In this document: positions 1 to 12,266 of the stretch, one piece after another
How the letters are laid out: every line of letters begins with the position of its first letter
Numbering within the stretch: position 1 is the first letter of the stretch
NCBI GenBank assembly: GCA_028641055.1
Contig: CM054057.1
Coordinates: forward strand, 726,302,484 to 726,366,483
From: Alopecurus myosuroides
Lineage: Eukaryota; Streptophyta; Magnoliopsida; Poales; Poaceae
DNA: 64,000 nucleotides
Direction of reading: 5' to 3'
The notes under the pieces: generated by a model
The model's database searches: none
What the model was told of the DNA's origin: nothing
The model's input: the letters and a program-made list of their open reading frames with translations, nothing else
Position numbers and translations under genes: made by a program

Positions 1-707
1 CACAAACTCTGCAGAGTCAACAAACTAAGATCTTAGTCGTGTCCCCGGTCATGGACAATTTGAGCAGCTGGACAAGGAATGACGGAAGAATCGCATCATG
101 CCAACTTCATAATAAAATTTTGATGGGTGAACAAGGGTAGGAGTTTACCCTGATTTCTATCAGAGGTACTCCTTAATTTAGTTAAGGTTCACTGGTTTCT
201 ATCAGTGATATCTGTTATAGATGAAATTGTTTTATGATAAAAGATAGGTGAAAACTAGCTTTATGCAAACTTAGCCAAAACTCCACTCAGCCAAATAAGC
301 ATGTAGTATTAGTCTTGCCATTTATATCCACCATAGTGTTACTTGCCAATACATTAAACTGTATTGACTCCCTTGTGGCTGCATATTCCATATTGCAGAT
401 GTTTCTGAACACGAGTGAGGATTTCGTTTAGGATCTCGAGACTATCGCCAACATGTTTTGCCTGTGGCACATGAAGAAGATGGGCTCAATGTTGTATTAT
501 GTCTTCCGCTGTATATCTTAGTTTTTTGTTAGTCTTCCAAGACTATGCAAGTTTTAATACTATTTTGTAAAGACTGGATCATGCGATGTAATAGAATTTG
601 ATGCATTTGCATGATATTTCATTGTGTACTATGGTCCTAGCAATTGATCCAGGGACTAGCACAATAACACAGGTGTCCTTACATTATTTAAATGTGGGAA
701 CGCTACA
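1..707 (+). repeat. 3' end of a long LTR (family X), truncated by window edge
   Basis: From base 1 this is collinear with 42231-42893, the last ~660 bases of the large LTR at 25550-42893, apart from one indel-rich stretch near 120-240. It ends in GGGAACGCTACA, an imperfect inverted complement of the LTR start TGTAACATCCC. It breaks straight into an Athila gag; the uninterrupted counterpart is near 19250. Bases 708-712 (ctaaa) should therefore be one copy of the target duplication, with the other copy off the left edge. Whether this is a solo LTR or the end of a full element cannot be decided here. Confidence 0.8.
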
Positions 708-1488
708 CTAAAGGAACATTATTTGGATCAATAGGAGCATGTCCATTCATAAGTATAGACATAATAGCATCAAGTCTTGCATTCAAAGAGGAGGTTTCTT
801 CAACAGAATTTACCTTCTTACTAGTTGTAGCTCTCTCAGTGTGCCACTCGGAATAGTTTACCATCATATCATCAAGAAGTTTTGTTGGTGACCCCAAGGT
901 TATGGACTTAAAGGTTCCTCCGGCAGCTGAATCCAAAAGGTTTCTTGAAGAAAAATTCAGACCTGCATAAAAAGTTTGGATGATCATCCAAGTAGTCAGT
1001 ACATGAGTGGGACAATTCTTTACTAAAGATTTTATTCTTTCCCAAGATTTAGCAACATGCTCATTATCAAGTTGCTTAAAATTCATAATGATACTTCTTA
1101 AAGATATAATCTTAGCAAAAGGATAATATTTTCCAATGAAAGCATCTTTGCACTTAGTCCAAGAATCAATACTATTTCTAGGCAAAGACAGCAACCATTC
1201 TTTAGCTCTTCCTCTCAAAGAGAAACGAAACAATTTCAGTTTAATAATATCCGCATCAATATATTTATATTTTTGCATCTCACATAATTCAAAAAAATTA
1301 TTAAGATGGGCAACAACATCATCAGTACTAACACCAGAAAATTTCTCTCTCATAAAAAGGTTTAACAGGGCAGGTTTTATCTCATAAAAATCAGCAGTAG
1401 GAGCAGGTGGAGCAATAGGTGTGCTAATGAAATCATTGTTGTTGGTTCTAGTAAAGTCACACAACTTAGTGTTCTTAGGAGTAGTCAT
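708..1488 (-). pseudogene. Athila-type gag fragment, copy 1 (truncated)
   Basis: Gag of an Athila-type Gypsy element, the structural protein that forms the virus-like particle. Translation starts at the ATG whose complement is at 1486-1488 (MTTPKNTKLCDF) and reads about 260 codons until the family X LTR removes the C-terminal half. The retrotransposon gag core is clear: SLRGRAKEWLLSLP, IDSWTKCKDAFIGKYYP and a CPTH motif. It is collinear with the second gag at 18947-20027, and this copy is the less damaged over the shared part. A primer site and LTR follow immediately on its 5' side. It cannot give a full product because its 3' part is gone. Confidence 0.85.
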
Positions 1489-1656
1489 TTTAACAAGACT
1501 AAAAACAGGAATAAAACTACAGCTAGAATAATAACTAATTTTTTTTGTTTTTTTTATAAAGAGAAGCAAACAAGACAAAATAAAATAAACTAAGCAAAAC
1601 AAAAACAAAGAAAAGAGATTGGAAGTAAGAGACTCCCCTTGCATAAATTCTCTTCC

Positions 1657-1674
1657 TCCCCGGCAACGACGCCA
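1657..1674 (-). other. Primer binding site, tRNA-Asp type
   Basis: On the minus strand this reads TGGCGTCGTTGCCGGGGA, the Athila-style tRNA-Asp primer site with one likely substitution. It lies 11 bases inside the LTR that starts at 1686 and upstream of the gag at 1488. It shows that the LTR at 1686-4649 is the 5' LTR of the element extending leftwards. Confidence 0.8.
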
Positions 1675-1685
1675 GAAAACTTTGT

Positions 1686-4649
1686 TGATGACTAACATTG
1701 GTAGACCCCAAGTGCAAGGTGTGAAGAGTGCAGCAGCAAGTTTTCCCTCAGAAAAGAATCCAAGGTTGAATCGACTTGTAGGAGGACAAGAAATCTTGAT
1801 GCAGCTGAAGTGGCAGGGCTCATGATGACCCACAAGTATAGGGGATTGCAAGAGTCTTCGAGGGAAGTAAAACCCAAATTTATTGATTAGACACAAGGGG
1901 AGCCAAAGAATATTTGTGAGCCTTAACAAGTGAGTTGTCAGTTCACCTGCACCTGAAAGTACTTTTCTTCACAGTGGTTTATCAGTAGTAACAGTTTTAT
2001 AGCAGAAGTAGTGAAATAATAGCAACAATGAGATGAAAACAGCAGGAGTGGTGTTTGAAGTAAACAGCAGGACTAAATAATGTAGGCATAGGGATGGATG
2101 AACGGGCGTTGCATGGATAAGATAGTTCAAACAATGATCAAGTCATGGGCATTGCAGACAAATATGATAAAGCATCCAAGCACTAAGTAACCATACGCAT
2201 GTGTTCCGAAAATAGTCGTACGTGCTTGCAATGAGAACTTGCATAACATATTTTGTCCTACCAGCCCGTTTTCAGCGGGGCCTCAAGGGAACTACTGGTA
2301 ATTAAGGTGTTCCTTTTAATAGAACACCAGAGCAAAGCATTAACACTCCGTGAACACATGTGATCCTCACATCATAGCCATCCCCTCCGGTTGTCCCAAT
2401 TTCTGTCACTTCGGGGCCTCGGGTTCCGGAAAACAATGTGTGTAAACAACTTGCAGATATGATCAAGAAACAATGATTATCATCGTGATTCAATAACATG
2501 TTCAGATCTGAGATCATGGCACTCGGGGCCAAAGTGGCAAGCATTAAGCATAACAAGTTGCAACAATGTCAATAGCACTAATAGAGGATACTAGGCACTA
2601 TGCCCTAACAATCACGGCATTTTTACATGAATGATCTCATCCAATCCCTACCATCCCCTTCATCCTGCAGCGGGGAATAACTCACATATGGATGTGGGAA
2701 ACATGGATGGCCGATGGAGAGGAGTTGGTGATGACGATGGCGATGATATCCTCCACTTCCCCGTCCAGGCAGGGTGCTAGAACAGGAACTTCTGATCCCC
2801 AAATCGAGGTTCGAGATGGCGGCGGCGCTTTGTTGTGTTTCTGTGGAATATGACGAACCCCCTCGGGTTTTATGGTTGGAGGCTACTTGTAGTCGAAAGG
2901 GAAGTCCGAGGGGGGCTCCGGGGGGCCCACACCCTATGCTGGCGCGGCCAGGGGGACCCGCGCCAGGGGGGTGTGGACACCCTGTGGCTCCTCTCCTGGC
3001 CCCATTCTGGCTCCCGGGGTCTTCCGGGGTGAAAACACCAATGGGCTCTTTTCTCGGCATTTTCCCGAAAGTTGAATTTTCTGCACAAAAACAAGACACC
3101 AAAGTAATTCTGCTGAAAACAATGTTATTCCATGTTAGTTGTATTCAAAACACACAACTTTAGAGGAAAACAATAAGAAAAGTGTTCGGAAAAGGAGATT
3201 CGTTTTCGACGTATCAGCGCACTACTGGTTCAGCAGCAACGTGGAACCTACACAACACAATCAAATCACTTTGTCCCAACATAGAAATGAGGTTGTCAAT
3301 CTCACCGTTTTTCTGAACACAAAGAGGTTAAACGTATGGTGTGGAAAACAGTAGTAACAATATGAAAGCGGTAGGTGTTTCATCAGTATGAGGAAAAAGG
3401 ACCGGGGTCCACAGTTCACTAGTGGTGTCTCTCCGTGAAAGATAAATAACATGTGTGGTGAACAAATTACAGCTGGGCAATTTACAGAAATGAAGGCTTC
3501 ATCGTAGTGCATATGCAAGACATAAAGATTACTATGTGATTCATGTGGGCATTACAACAAAATACATAGACCGTTATCCAACTTCATCTATGACTAATAA
3601 TCCACGCTCCGAATATCATCCAAACAGGCGTGGGGTGATAAGTTGCAAACAATAGATAATCGCAGTAAGAAAAGTGTGTAATGTAAACAATAACATCATC
3701 CTTAAACAAAGCATTGTTGTTTTCTCCCTAATGGGAACAGCACATCCTCCATCCGTCACGTTTCTGTCACTCAAGCACAGATGCAAAGGAGGCATGAACC
3801 CACTATCGATCACAAATAATCCCTCTTGGATGTACTAGTATCTACTTGGTAGAGCATCTACTAATAACAGAGAGCATGCACGATCATAAATAACATAAGC
3901 ATGAAGATAACATTATAGATTGATAATCAGAATACATAGCATTCAATATTTATCAGATCCCAGCAAACAAAACATGTAGCATGACATAAAAGATGATCTT
4001 GATCATGATAGGCAGCTCACAAGATCTAAACATGAGGTACAAAGTGGAGAGAACAACCGTATAGCTACTTCTATGGACCCGTAGTCCAGGGATGAACTAC
4101 TCACGCATCACTTCGGAGGAGGGCATGGTGGTGTAGACCCCTCCGGTGATGATTTCCCCCTCCGGCAGGGTTCCGGGGAGAGCTCCAGAACCCTCCCTAT
4201 CTCGGGATGACGGTGACGGCGGCCTCGGGTGTTTCTCGGGTAAAAGTGGTATATTTATAGGGTTTATGTCTCGGGGGATTAAATAAGCAAAAGGGCAGAG
4301 GCGGTGGAGGCCTGGGGCCCCACACCACCCCCCGGCGCGGCCAAGGGGGGCGTCTCCCTATGGTGTGGGCCCCTTGAGGCCCTCCTCTAGGTCACTTCGG
4401 GACTCCATGGAACCTTCGGGAATTCTAAGACTTCCGGGCTTCGAATTTTCCATTTCCGAGAATATTTCCAGAACAACTTTTTTTGAAACTAAAAACAGTA
4501 GAAAACAGGGAACTGGCTCTATAGCATCTTGTCAATAGGTTAGTCCGAAAAATCGATAAAAATGACATAAAGTGTATAGCAAACATGTGGGAAACAATAA
4601 GAAAACAACATGGAACATTAGAAATTAAGTATACATTTATGACATATCA
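1686..4649 (-). repeat. Shared LTR of the minus-strand Athila array
   Basis: The plus-strand reading starts tgatgactaac and ends ...gacatatca. Minus the nested solo LTR at 1823-3216, it matches 20219-21812 throughout, including the stretch 'caacgtggaacctacac' and the GC-rich promoter-side segment near 4140-4440. It has a primer site and gag on the left and a polypurine tract on the right, so it serves as the 5' LTR of one element and the 3' LTR of the next. Confidence 0.8.
1823..3216 (-). mobile_element. Solo LTR of another Athila-type family
   Basis: Plus-strand reading tgatgacccacaag ... gacgtatca, i.e. the complement of an LTR beginning TGATACGTC and ending TGGGTCATCA. It is flanked by gctca (1818-1822) and gcgca (3217-3221), a 5-base target duplication with one mismatch. 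The insertion-free version of the site is seen near 20370 (gcaggacgcactacc). There is no internal domain, so LTR-LTR recombination removed the rest. The open frames inside it (for example around 2620-3160) are chance frames in GC-rich LTR sequence. Confidence 0.85.
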
Positions 4650-5623
4650 ACATCCCCAAGCTTAGTTCCTAATCATCCTCGAGTAGGTAAACGATAAAAA
4701 CAAATAATTTTTGAGGTGACATGCTACCAACATAAACTTGATCACCAATAATGTAAAAGCATAAGTAAGCTGAGATCATAGAACTTCAACACAAGCATGA
4801 TAAATAAAACTTTAATGATAAAGCATAACAATCACTTTGCATCATGAGAAGTAACTCAAATAAAAGATCATAAATTAAGGATTCGTTTATGACGTATCAG
4901 TAGGTAAACGATAAAAACACATAATTTCTGAGGTGACATGCTACCAACATAAACTTGATCATCAATAATGTAAAAGCATAAGTAAGTTGAGATCATAGAA
5001 CTTTAACACAAGCATGATAGATAGAACTTTAATAATAAAGCAAGGCAATCACCTTGCATCATGAGAAGTAACACAAAAAGATCATGAATGACAATGCAAC
5101 GAAAGATATACGTTTGTTTGAAGTATAGAGAAAACATGTCAAAGTGATATTTCGCTAGTCCTTAAGGGTGGGGAAAAACTTAATGCCAGGACACCTTCAA
5201 AGTTCATGCAGAAGATTAGAACAAATAATTAGAGAACAAGCAATAACACATCATGAATCAATTAATAATATTTCTGGGACAAATGCACATAAAACTCAGA
5301 ATGGCAACTATGCTCTCTCAACTATGCATAAAGTTAGAAGATGGAGACTCAACATAAAAGTAAGAGAAAGGCCCTTCGCAGAGGGAAGCAGGGATCAACT
5401 CATGTGCTAGAGCTTTTATTTTATTAAACAGAGGTATAAAATACTTGACACTCCTCCCAACCATATTACACAAACCATGGCTAACCGAATCCTCGGGTTC
5501 AGTCCAACAATTAAATACCGTGGATGAGTGTCTATATATTAAGAGAGGTGTATGCTTATGTCAACGAATGGTAAATAGAAAATACAGTACGTCACAAGCC
5601 AACTAGACTTCACAAGAGCGGCT
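4650..5623 (-). other. 3' non-coding end of the non-autonomous Athila, with polypurine tract
   Basis: The minus strand runs into GCTTGGGGATGT (complement of 4650-4661), the polypurine tract directly before the LTR. The 5310-5520 part, read on the minus strand, closely matches 13800-13960 of the plus-strand Athila (shared words gaggattcggttagccatgg and aaaataaaagctctagcaca), so the two families share their 3' untranslated region. No coding sequence is supported. Confidence 0.7.
4683..5095. repeat. Tandem duplication of ~217 bases holding a 28-base LTR relic
   Basis: Two head-to-tail copies start with gtaggtaaacgataaaaaca at 4683 and 4900. The last 28 bases of unit 1 (4872-4899) end cgtttatgacgtatca, which is the terminal sequence of this family's LTR (compare 21785-21812). 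The arrangement is therefore LTR end, 3' internal region, LTR-end relic, 3' internal region again. Confidence 0.85.
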
Positions 5624-7127
5624 TGATACGTCCATTTTGCATCACCGTTTTATATTGTTATTTTCTGTTATTCATCGATATATTTCATGTTATGATGCAT
5701 CACTTATGTTATTTTATCTTATTTTGCATGTTTCATAATTTTTGGATAATAAACACCGGGACCAAAAATCTGAAGGAAAAAGCACCGTCAGGATACCCTA
5801 TTTCAGAAGATCGGAAAAAGAGGGGGGACACCGGAGGTATCTTAGAAGTCCATAAGTGGGAGCCAGCCACGAGGAGAGCCGGAGGGGGGCCACGAGGGGA
5901 CCACACCATGGGGTGGCTCCCCCCCCCCCCCCGTGGCCGTGCCGCCACGTGGTGTGGCCACGCTGGCCCACCTCTGGTCGATATTTTATCGTACTTGACC
6001 CTGAGGGAACCCTAAGCCCCATACCATAATCAAACAATTATTCCGCTGTCGCCTCAAGGCGGAAAACTCCCGAGAGAGAAAAGCTCTTTGGCAGGGAGAA
6101 ATCTGTCGGGGAAATTCCTCTCCGGAGGGGGGAAATCATCGCCATCGTCATCATCATCGCTCCGGGTATCATCAAGATCGTCATCATCGTCATCATCACC
6201 ACCAGCACCATGACCCTCATCATCCACCATTATCCCGCTGTAACAATTAGGGGCCTCTATCATTGTTTTACAGTAGATCGTGGATTACTTGTTAGTAGTT
6301 GATGCTTGTGAGATTTATCGGTGTTAGCACTTTATGACCAGATTATTATTATCCATTATATCACCTCTGATTGTGATCCATATGATGTCTTGTGATTAGT
6401 TCGTTTAGTTCTTGAGGACATGGGAGAACTCATGATGTTAGTAGTGAAGTTATATTGAAATAATATCTCGTGTTTCGGTATTTAAGTTGTGGTGCTATTC
6501 TTCTAGTGGTGTCATGTGAATGTCGAATACATGATACTTCAACTTTATGGGCCTAGGGGGATGCATTGTGTATTTGGATACTAATTGTGGGGTTTCCGGA
6601 GTGACAGAAACATAAACCCCCGTTAGGAAACCAATGCACGAGGGAGCGTAGAATGTCGGAGTTTTAAGGCTGTGGATAGTTTTATCTTAATTACTTTCTT
6701 GTATTTGCGGATGCTTACGAGGGGTATAATCACAAGTATGTATTAGTCCTAGTTGGGCGGTGCATTAGCATAGGTTCACCCACACAACACTTCACGAACC
6801 AATGGATATTAATCAACCGTAACGAAGCGAAAGCACTTGTCGAAATTCTCATGTGTCCTCGAGAAGGTTTGGTAGTCATAAGTAACACAACCAGCTTGTC
6901 CTTTGCTCTCAAAAGGATTGGGCCACTCGCTGCAATATTATTTATTGTACTTTATTTACTCGCACTTTATTTATCTGCTATATCAAAAACCTCCAAAAAC
7001 CGTTTGCTAGTGTTTACAGTGAATCCTTTATTTAACCTTCTTGTCAACACCTTCTGCTCCTCGTTGGGTTCGGCACTCTTATTTATCGAAAGTACTATGA
7101 TACACCCCCTATACTTGTGGGTCATCA
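5624..7127 (+). repeat. 5' LTR of the plus-strand Athila
   Basis: Starts TGATACGTCCATTTTGCATC and ends TACTTGTGGGTCATCA. It contains a GC-rich block with a long C run (about 5920-5935) and an imperfect CAT/CAC triplet repeat near 6130-6230. It matches 14471-15979 along its full length. Frames inside it (for example 5623-6015) are not genes. Confidence 0.9.
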
Positions 7128-7138
7128 AGACTATTTTC

Positions 7139-7157
7139 TGGTGCCGTTTCCGGGGAG
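7139..7157 (+). other. Primer binding site, tRNA-Asp type (degenerate)
   Basis: TGGTGCCGTTTCCGGGGAG begins 11 bases after the 5' LTR end. Compared with the Athila-type site TGGCGCCGTTGCCGGGGA it has two changes, consistent with age. The LTR-to-site spacing is the same as in the two minus-strand Athila sites in this window. Confidence 0.8.
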
Positions 7158-7344
7158 TGAAGGCCTATTGGTAAGTGGAATTGGTAAGAGAAACTTTTAC
7201 TCTGAGTGTTATTTTTTATTTCTGTCTGCTGTTTTATTCCATTATGGAGAACACTTTGGTTCTCTGTTTAGGGGTACTTCTACCGCCGCTACTAGGGTAG
7301 TTGGTAACCCGTCATTTTCTGAGTTAGGTCCTTCTAAAATACCT

Positions 7345-8232
7345 ATGAAAATTGTTGGGCGAGTTATGGATAACTGCTATTACGGTGATGGAACTGTCCA
7401 TCCTGGTGATCATTTTCCCTTTATAAATGAATTGTGCGAGTTATTCAGTTCTGCAGGTATTACAATGGATCAAGTTAAAAGGAAATTATTTTGCTTACCA
7501 CTGAAAGGAAGAGCCGTTGAATGGTTCAAATTACTGAAGAATGGTGAATCTGTTGGATGGGAGGAAATTGTTCCTCTCTTTTATTCTAAATTCTATCCTC
7601 CTAGTGAGATTCATAAAGACCTGAATCAAATCTATAATTTCTGGCCTCGTGATGGAGAGAGTATTTCCCAAGCGTGGGGGAAAATGAAGTTATTAATGCT
7701 TAAATGTCCCGTTCATGAACTCCCGAGAAATATTGTTATCAATAATTTTTATGCAAGGCTTTCTCTTCATGATAAGGATTTATTGGATGCTTCTTGTTAT
7801 GGATCATTCACACGTATGAAGGAAGAAGCTAAATGGGATCTTCTTGACCGTATTCAAGAAAACACTTAAGGATGGGAGAACGACAAAGGTAGAAAGTCAG
7901 GTATAAATTATGATTATGAATGCATTAAATATTTTATGGGAACCAATGGTTTCTATGATGTTAGTGTTGTCTGTGGTCTTGATTCTCAAATATTTGCAAA
8001 CTGTCTAAAAGCTTTTGCCTCCCATCTTGATATTCCTGAAAAGAATTATCGCAAGTACCAGGCACCTTATAAAGATATTGTTCCTGCTAGTAATATAGAA
8101 GTGCATGATGTTAATCCTGCTGTTCGTGAGCCATATGTTGAAAGAATGCCTTTCTGTGCTGAGGTGAAAGAACACTCTATAGTGGCTAGTGTGGTTAATA
8201 AGAGTAATACAAAATCTATTGAACTTGATTAA
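7345..8232 (+). pseudogene. Athila gag (plus-strand element)
   Basis: Gag of the autonomous Athila. The readable frame runs from the primer-site region; 7345 is the first in-frame ATG, and the original start may have been upstream. The gag core is visible: FCLPLKGRAVEWFKLLKNG, WEEIVPLFYSKFYPPSEI and a CPVHELP motif. In-frame stops at 7867-7869 and 8230-8232 interrupt it, and the same frame continues into the protease. The two halves are still in register, so these are point mutations rather than indels. The downstream half (7936-8232) is the poorly conserved gag C-terminus. No zinc knuckle is seen. Confidence 0.8.
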
Positions 8233-8262
8233 CAAATAACTGTTGAACTTGCTGTAGCAATA

Positions 8263-10505
8263 GTGAAAGATCATTTTTGTGGAAATGTAGAAGATGAACA
8301 CATTGTATTTTGTGAGGATGCTTCTAATATTGTTTCCGATCCTCATAGACCTAAGAAAACTAGTGTTCATGTGCTTTGTGTTAAGATTGGTGATCATTGC
8401 TATTATGGTTTGTGTGACATTGGTTCTTGTTCTAGTGCTATACCTTCAGAGCTTTATAGAGAAATTATGCATGAAATTGGTTCTTGTCAGCTGGAAGATA
8501 TTGATGTGGTTATTGAGCTTGCTAATAGAGAACCTGTTTTTCCGATTGGTATTGTTAGAGATGTGGAATTTTTGCATGGTAAGACTAAATATCCCACTGA
8601 TTTTCTCGTACTTGGTAAGGTTGCTAGTAAAACTTGTCCTATTATTTTTGGTAGACCTTTCTTGAACACTTGTGGTGCGATTATAGATTGTAAAAGAGAG
8701 AAGATTTTGACTAAATTTAATGCAAAATCTTTTGAGTTTAATTTCTCCAAATTTGCTAGAGCACCTTATAAATCTAAATTGCCTGATAAGAATTTTAAAG
8801 TTGAACACCTTTCTTCTATTGCTCTTGATCCTAACAATGCTTTGCAGCAATATATAGAGGACCATGAGAGTGGTGTCTTTATGGAAGAGAGAAATGAGAT
8901 TGACGATATTCTTGTTCGTCAACTGGTGATATTGAAACATAATTTACATGTTGAAGACTTGGGTACAACATTAGCACCTAAGGAGGATCATGTCTTTGAT
9001 TTAAAACCTCTGCCTGGTGATCTTAAATATGATAAGAAAAAATATCCTGTTATTATTAGTGCTAAACTTTCAGGTGAAGAAGATGAAAGATTATTGGAAA
9101 TTCTAAAGAAACACTGTGGAGCTATTGGATATACTCTTCATGATTTGAAGGGAATTACTCCTACTATATGTCAGCATGCTATTAATATTAAACCTGATGC
9201 AAAGCCAGTAGTTGAACATCAACGCTGTTTAATTCCTAAGATGAAGGAAGTGGTAAGAAATGAGGTATTAAAACTTCTTGATGCTGGTATTATTTTTCCT
9301 ATTGCTGATAGTAGATGGGTGAGCCTTGTGCATTGTGTCCCTAAGAAGGGAGGAATGACTATTGTGCCTAATGAAAACAATGAGGTCATTCCACAAAGAG
9401 TAGTAGTTGGTTATAGAATATGCATTGATTTTAGAAACGTTAATAAAGTTAATAAGAAAGATCATTATCCTTTACCCTTTATTGATCAAATGCTAGAGAG
9501 GTTGTCTAAGAAAACTAATTTTTGCTTTCATCATGGTTATTCTGGGTTTTCTCAAATTGCTGTTAGGAAGCAAGATCAAGAGCAAACAACCTTTACTTGT
9601 CCTTATGGTACTTATGCTTATAGACATATGCCTTTTGGTTTGTGTAATGCACCTGCTACTTTTCAAAGATGCATGTCTGCTATTTTTCATGGTTTTTGTG
9701 AAGAAATTGTGGAAGTATTCATGGTTGATTTTTTCGTCTATGGAAGTTCTTTTGATAATTGTTTGCACAACCTTGATAAAGTTTTGCACAGATGTGAGGA
9801 AACTAATCTTGTTCTTAATTGGGAGAAATTCCACTTTATGGTTAATGAAGGAATTGTTCTTGGACATAAAATTTCTTAAAGAGGTATTGAAGTTGACAGA
9901 GCTAAAGTGGAAGCCATAGAGAAAATGCCCTGTCCTAGGGATGTTAAAGGTATTCATAGTGCTCTTGGTCATGTTGTTTTTTGTAGGAGGTTAATTAAAG
10001 ATTTCTCTAAAATATCAAAGCCTCTTACTAATCTTCTTCAAAAAGATGTACCATTTGTTTTTGATGATTATTGTAAGGAAGATTTTGAAACTTTAAAGAA
10101 GGCATTAACTACTGCTCCTATTGTTCAACCACCTGATTGGAATTTACCTTTTGAAATTATGTGTGACGCTAGTGATTTTGCTGTAGGTTTTGTTCTTGGA
10201 GAAGTTCAATGTTATTCATTATGCTACTAAGACTCTTGATGCTGCTCAAAATAATTATGCTACTACTGAAAAAGAGTTCTTAGCTGTAGTTTTTGCATGT
10301 GATAAGTTTAGGCCTTATATTGTTGACTCAAAGGTTACTATTCATATTGATCATGTTGTTATCAAATACCTTATGGAAAAGAAAGATGCTAAGCCTAGGC
10401 TTATTAGATGGGTGTTGCTTTTACAAGAGTTTGATTTGCATATTGTGGATAGGAAGGGTGCTGAAAATCCTGTTGCTAATAACTTGTCTAGATTAGAAAA
10501 CATTA
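8263..10505 (+). pseudogene. Athila pol: aspartic protease, reverse transcriptase, RNase H
   Basis: Polyprotein that matures the particle and copies RNA to DNA. The protease lies near codons 45-150 (GLCDIGSCSSAIPSELY in the position of the usual D-T/L-G-A/S, then FGRPFL). Reverse transcriptase follows from about codon 330: VPKKGGMT, CIDFRNVNK, TFTCPYGTYAYRHMPFGLCN. The catalytic YxDD box reads FMVDFF (9717-9734), so the second aspartate and the tyrosine are changed. A stop at 9877-9879 is a single G-to-T-type change. RNase H ([12 protein letters not shown], then [20 protein letters not shown]) is split by a frameshift near 10195. Inactive in this copy. Confidence 0.85.
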
Positions 10506-11822
10506 TTTTTTATCCTATTCATGCTAATGATAGTTTTCCAAATGAACAGTTGGCTGCAAAAAAGATAAAACCCCAAGATAGTCCATGGTATGCTGATTAT
10601 GCTAACTTTATTGTTTCAAAGTATTTGCCTCCAACATTTACAACTCAACAAAGAAGAAAATTCTTCTATGATTTGAGGCATTATTTTTGGGATGACCCAC
10701 ATTTATATAAAGAAGGAGTAGATGGTATTATGAGAAGATGTGTTCCAGATCATGAACAACATGAAATATTGAAGAAGTGCCATAGTAGTTCTTATGGAGG
10801 ACATCACGCTGGAGATAGAACCGCACAGAAGTTTCTATAATCAGGTTTCTATTGGCCTACTCTCTTTAAAGATGCACGTAAATATTTCTAGACGTAATGA
10901 AATGCCTATGAGTTATTCTCTTGTTATTGAACCTTTTGATTGTTGGGGATTTGACTTTATGGGTCCTTTTCCTCCTTCGACTGGTTACACTCACATTCTT
11001 GTTGATGTTGATTATGTTACTAAGTAGGTAGAAGCTATACCTACTAAAAGTTATTATGGTGAGACCTCTATAAGAATGCTTAAAGATGTTATTTTCCCTA
11101 GGTTTGGTGTGCCTAGATATCTTATGACTGATGGAGGTTCTCATTTTATTCATGGTGTTTTTAGAAAGACCCTTGGTAAATATGATGTTAATCATATAAT
11201 TCCCTCAGATTATCATCCTCAAACAAGTGGGCAAGTAGAATTATCAAATAGAAAAATTAAATCTATCTTGCAAAAGACTGTTAATAAATCTAGGAAGAAT
11301 TGGTCAGATAAGTTGAATGATGCTTTATGGGCTTATAGAACTGCTTATAAAAATCCTATGGGCATGTCTCCCTATAAAATGTTTTATGGAAAAGCTTGTC
11401 ACTTGCCTTTAGAATTAGAACACAAAGCTTATTCGGGAATGAAAGAATTAAACAAAGATTTTAAACTTGCTGATAAGAAAAGAATGCTTGATTTGAATCA
11501 TCTAGATGAATGGAGATGTGAAGCTTATGAAAATGCCAAGCTCTTTAAAGAGAAAGTTAAACAATGGCATGATCAAAGAATCCTTAAAAGAGAGTTTAAT
11601 GTTGGTGAGAAAGTTCTATTGTATTGGTCTCGTCTTAGATTTTTTGCAGGAAAATTACTCTCCCGATGGGAAGGACCTTATATTATTGAAGAAGTGTATT
11701 GTTCGGGGGCAATAAAAATTGCTTCCCTCAAAGATAACACTACACAAGTGGTAAATGGACAAAGACTCAAACATTATATTTCTGAGATTCCTATGATGAA
11801 GATGTTGATGTTATTCAACTAA
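10506..11822 (+). pseudogene. Athila integrase (damaged)
   Basis: Integrase inserts the cDNA into the genome. The zinc-binding N-terminus keeps its histidines ([19 protein letters not shown]), then a stop at 10838-10840. After DARKYF (about 10890) the sequence jumps to RRNEMPMSYS, so the CxxC half of the HHCC finger is missing, an apparent small deletion. The DDE core is recognisable: WGFDFMGPFPPS (first D), MTDGGSHF (second D), HPQTSGQVELSNRKIK (E). A stop at 11026-11028 replaces the usual Trp after VDYVTK. The C-terminal region runs to a stop at 11820-11822. Confidence 0.85.
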
Positions 11823-12266
11823 TGACTCCGGCGAAGTTCATTAGAGGGAAGATTCCAGAATTTGCAGAGTCTGTTTTGGAATAGGTAACAGTTCTGTTAA
11901 GAAAAAGTTCGCGAAATACCTTTTCAGTTATAAATTATTGGTTTTTGGAAAATATAAAAATACCGAACCGAAGAGGAGTTGGAGAAGGTGCCCAGAGGCA
12001 CCACACCATGAGGGGGCGCGGGCCCACCCTTGGTCGCGCCACCCTATGGTGTGCGAGCCTCGGAGCGCCTCTTCGACTCGTTTCCGACCTGGACTTTCCT
12101 TTCATTATGTATATTTTTGCTATGTAACCCCCCCCCCGGATCCCCTAAGGTGTGTATATCGTTTTCTCGTCGTGTTTCTGTTTCGAGGTGTTTCTGCCAG
12201 GTTATATCTTCAGATTTAGAGCCACAGTGTTCTCTCCTGGATCTCCCAAAGATAGTTTCTTTGAGA
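11823..12266 (+). other. Non-coding spacer downstream of integrase
   Basis: The GC-rich stretch 11960-12080 resembles the GC-rich part of Athila LTRs (words such as accctatggtgtg), followed by a C run near 12127. I see no supported gene; frames here have no family resemblance. Confidence 0.5.

Noticed and set aside
2623..3163. Long frames on both strands near 2620-3160
   Set aside because: They lie inside the solo Athila LTR (1823-3216). The open frames follow from GC richness and show no family similarity.
3219..3232. cactactggttcag resembles a CACTA terminus
   Set aside because: There is no matching inverted terminus or 3-base duplication nearby. It is the resumption of the Athila LTR after the solo-LTR insertion.
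5623..6015. 130-codon frame in the 5' LTR of Athila
   Set aside because: It lies wholly inside an LTR, is disrupted in the matching 3' LTR, and its Gly/Pro/Arg-rich translation comes from GC-rich LTR sequence.
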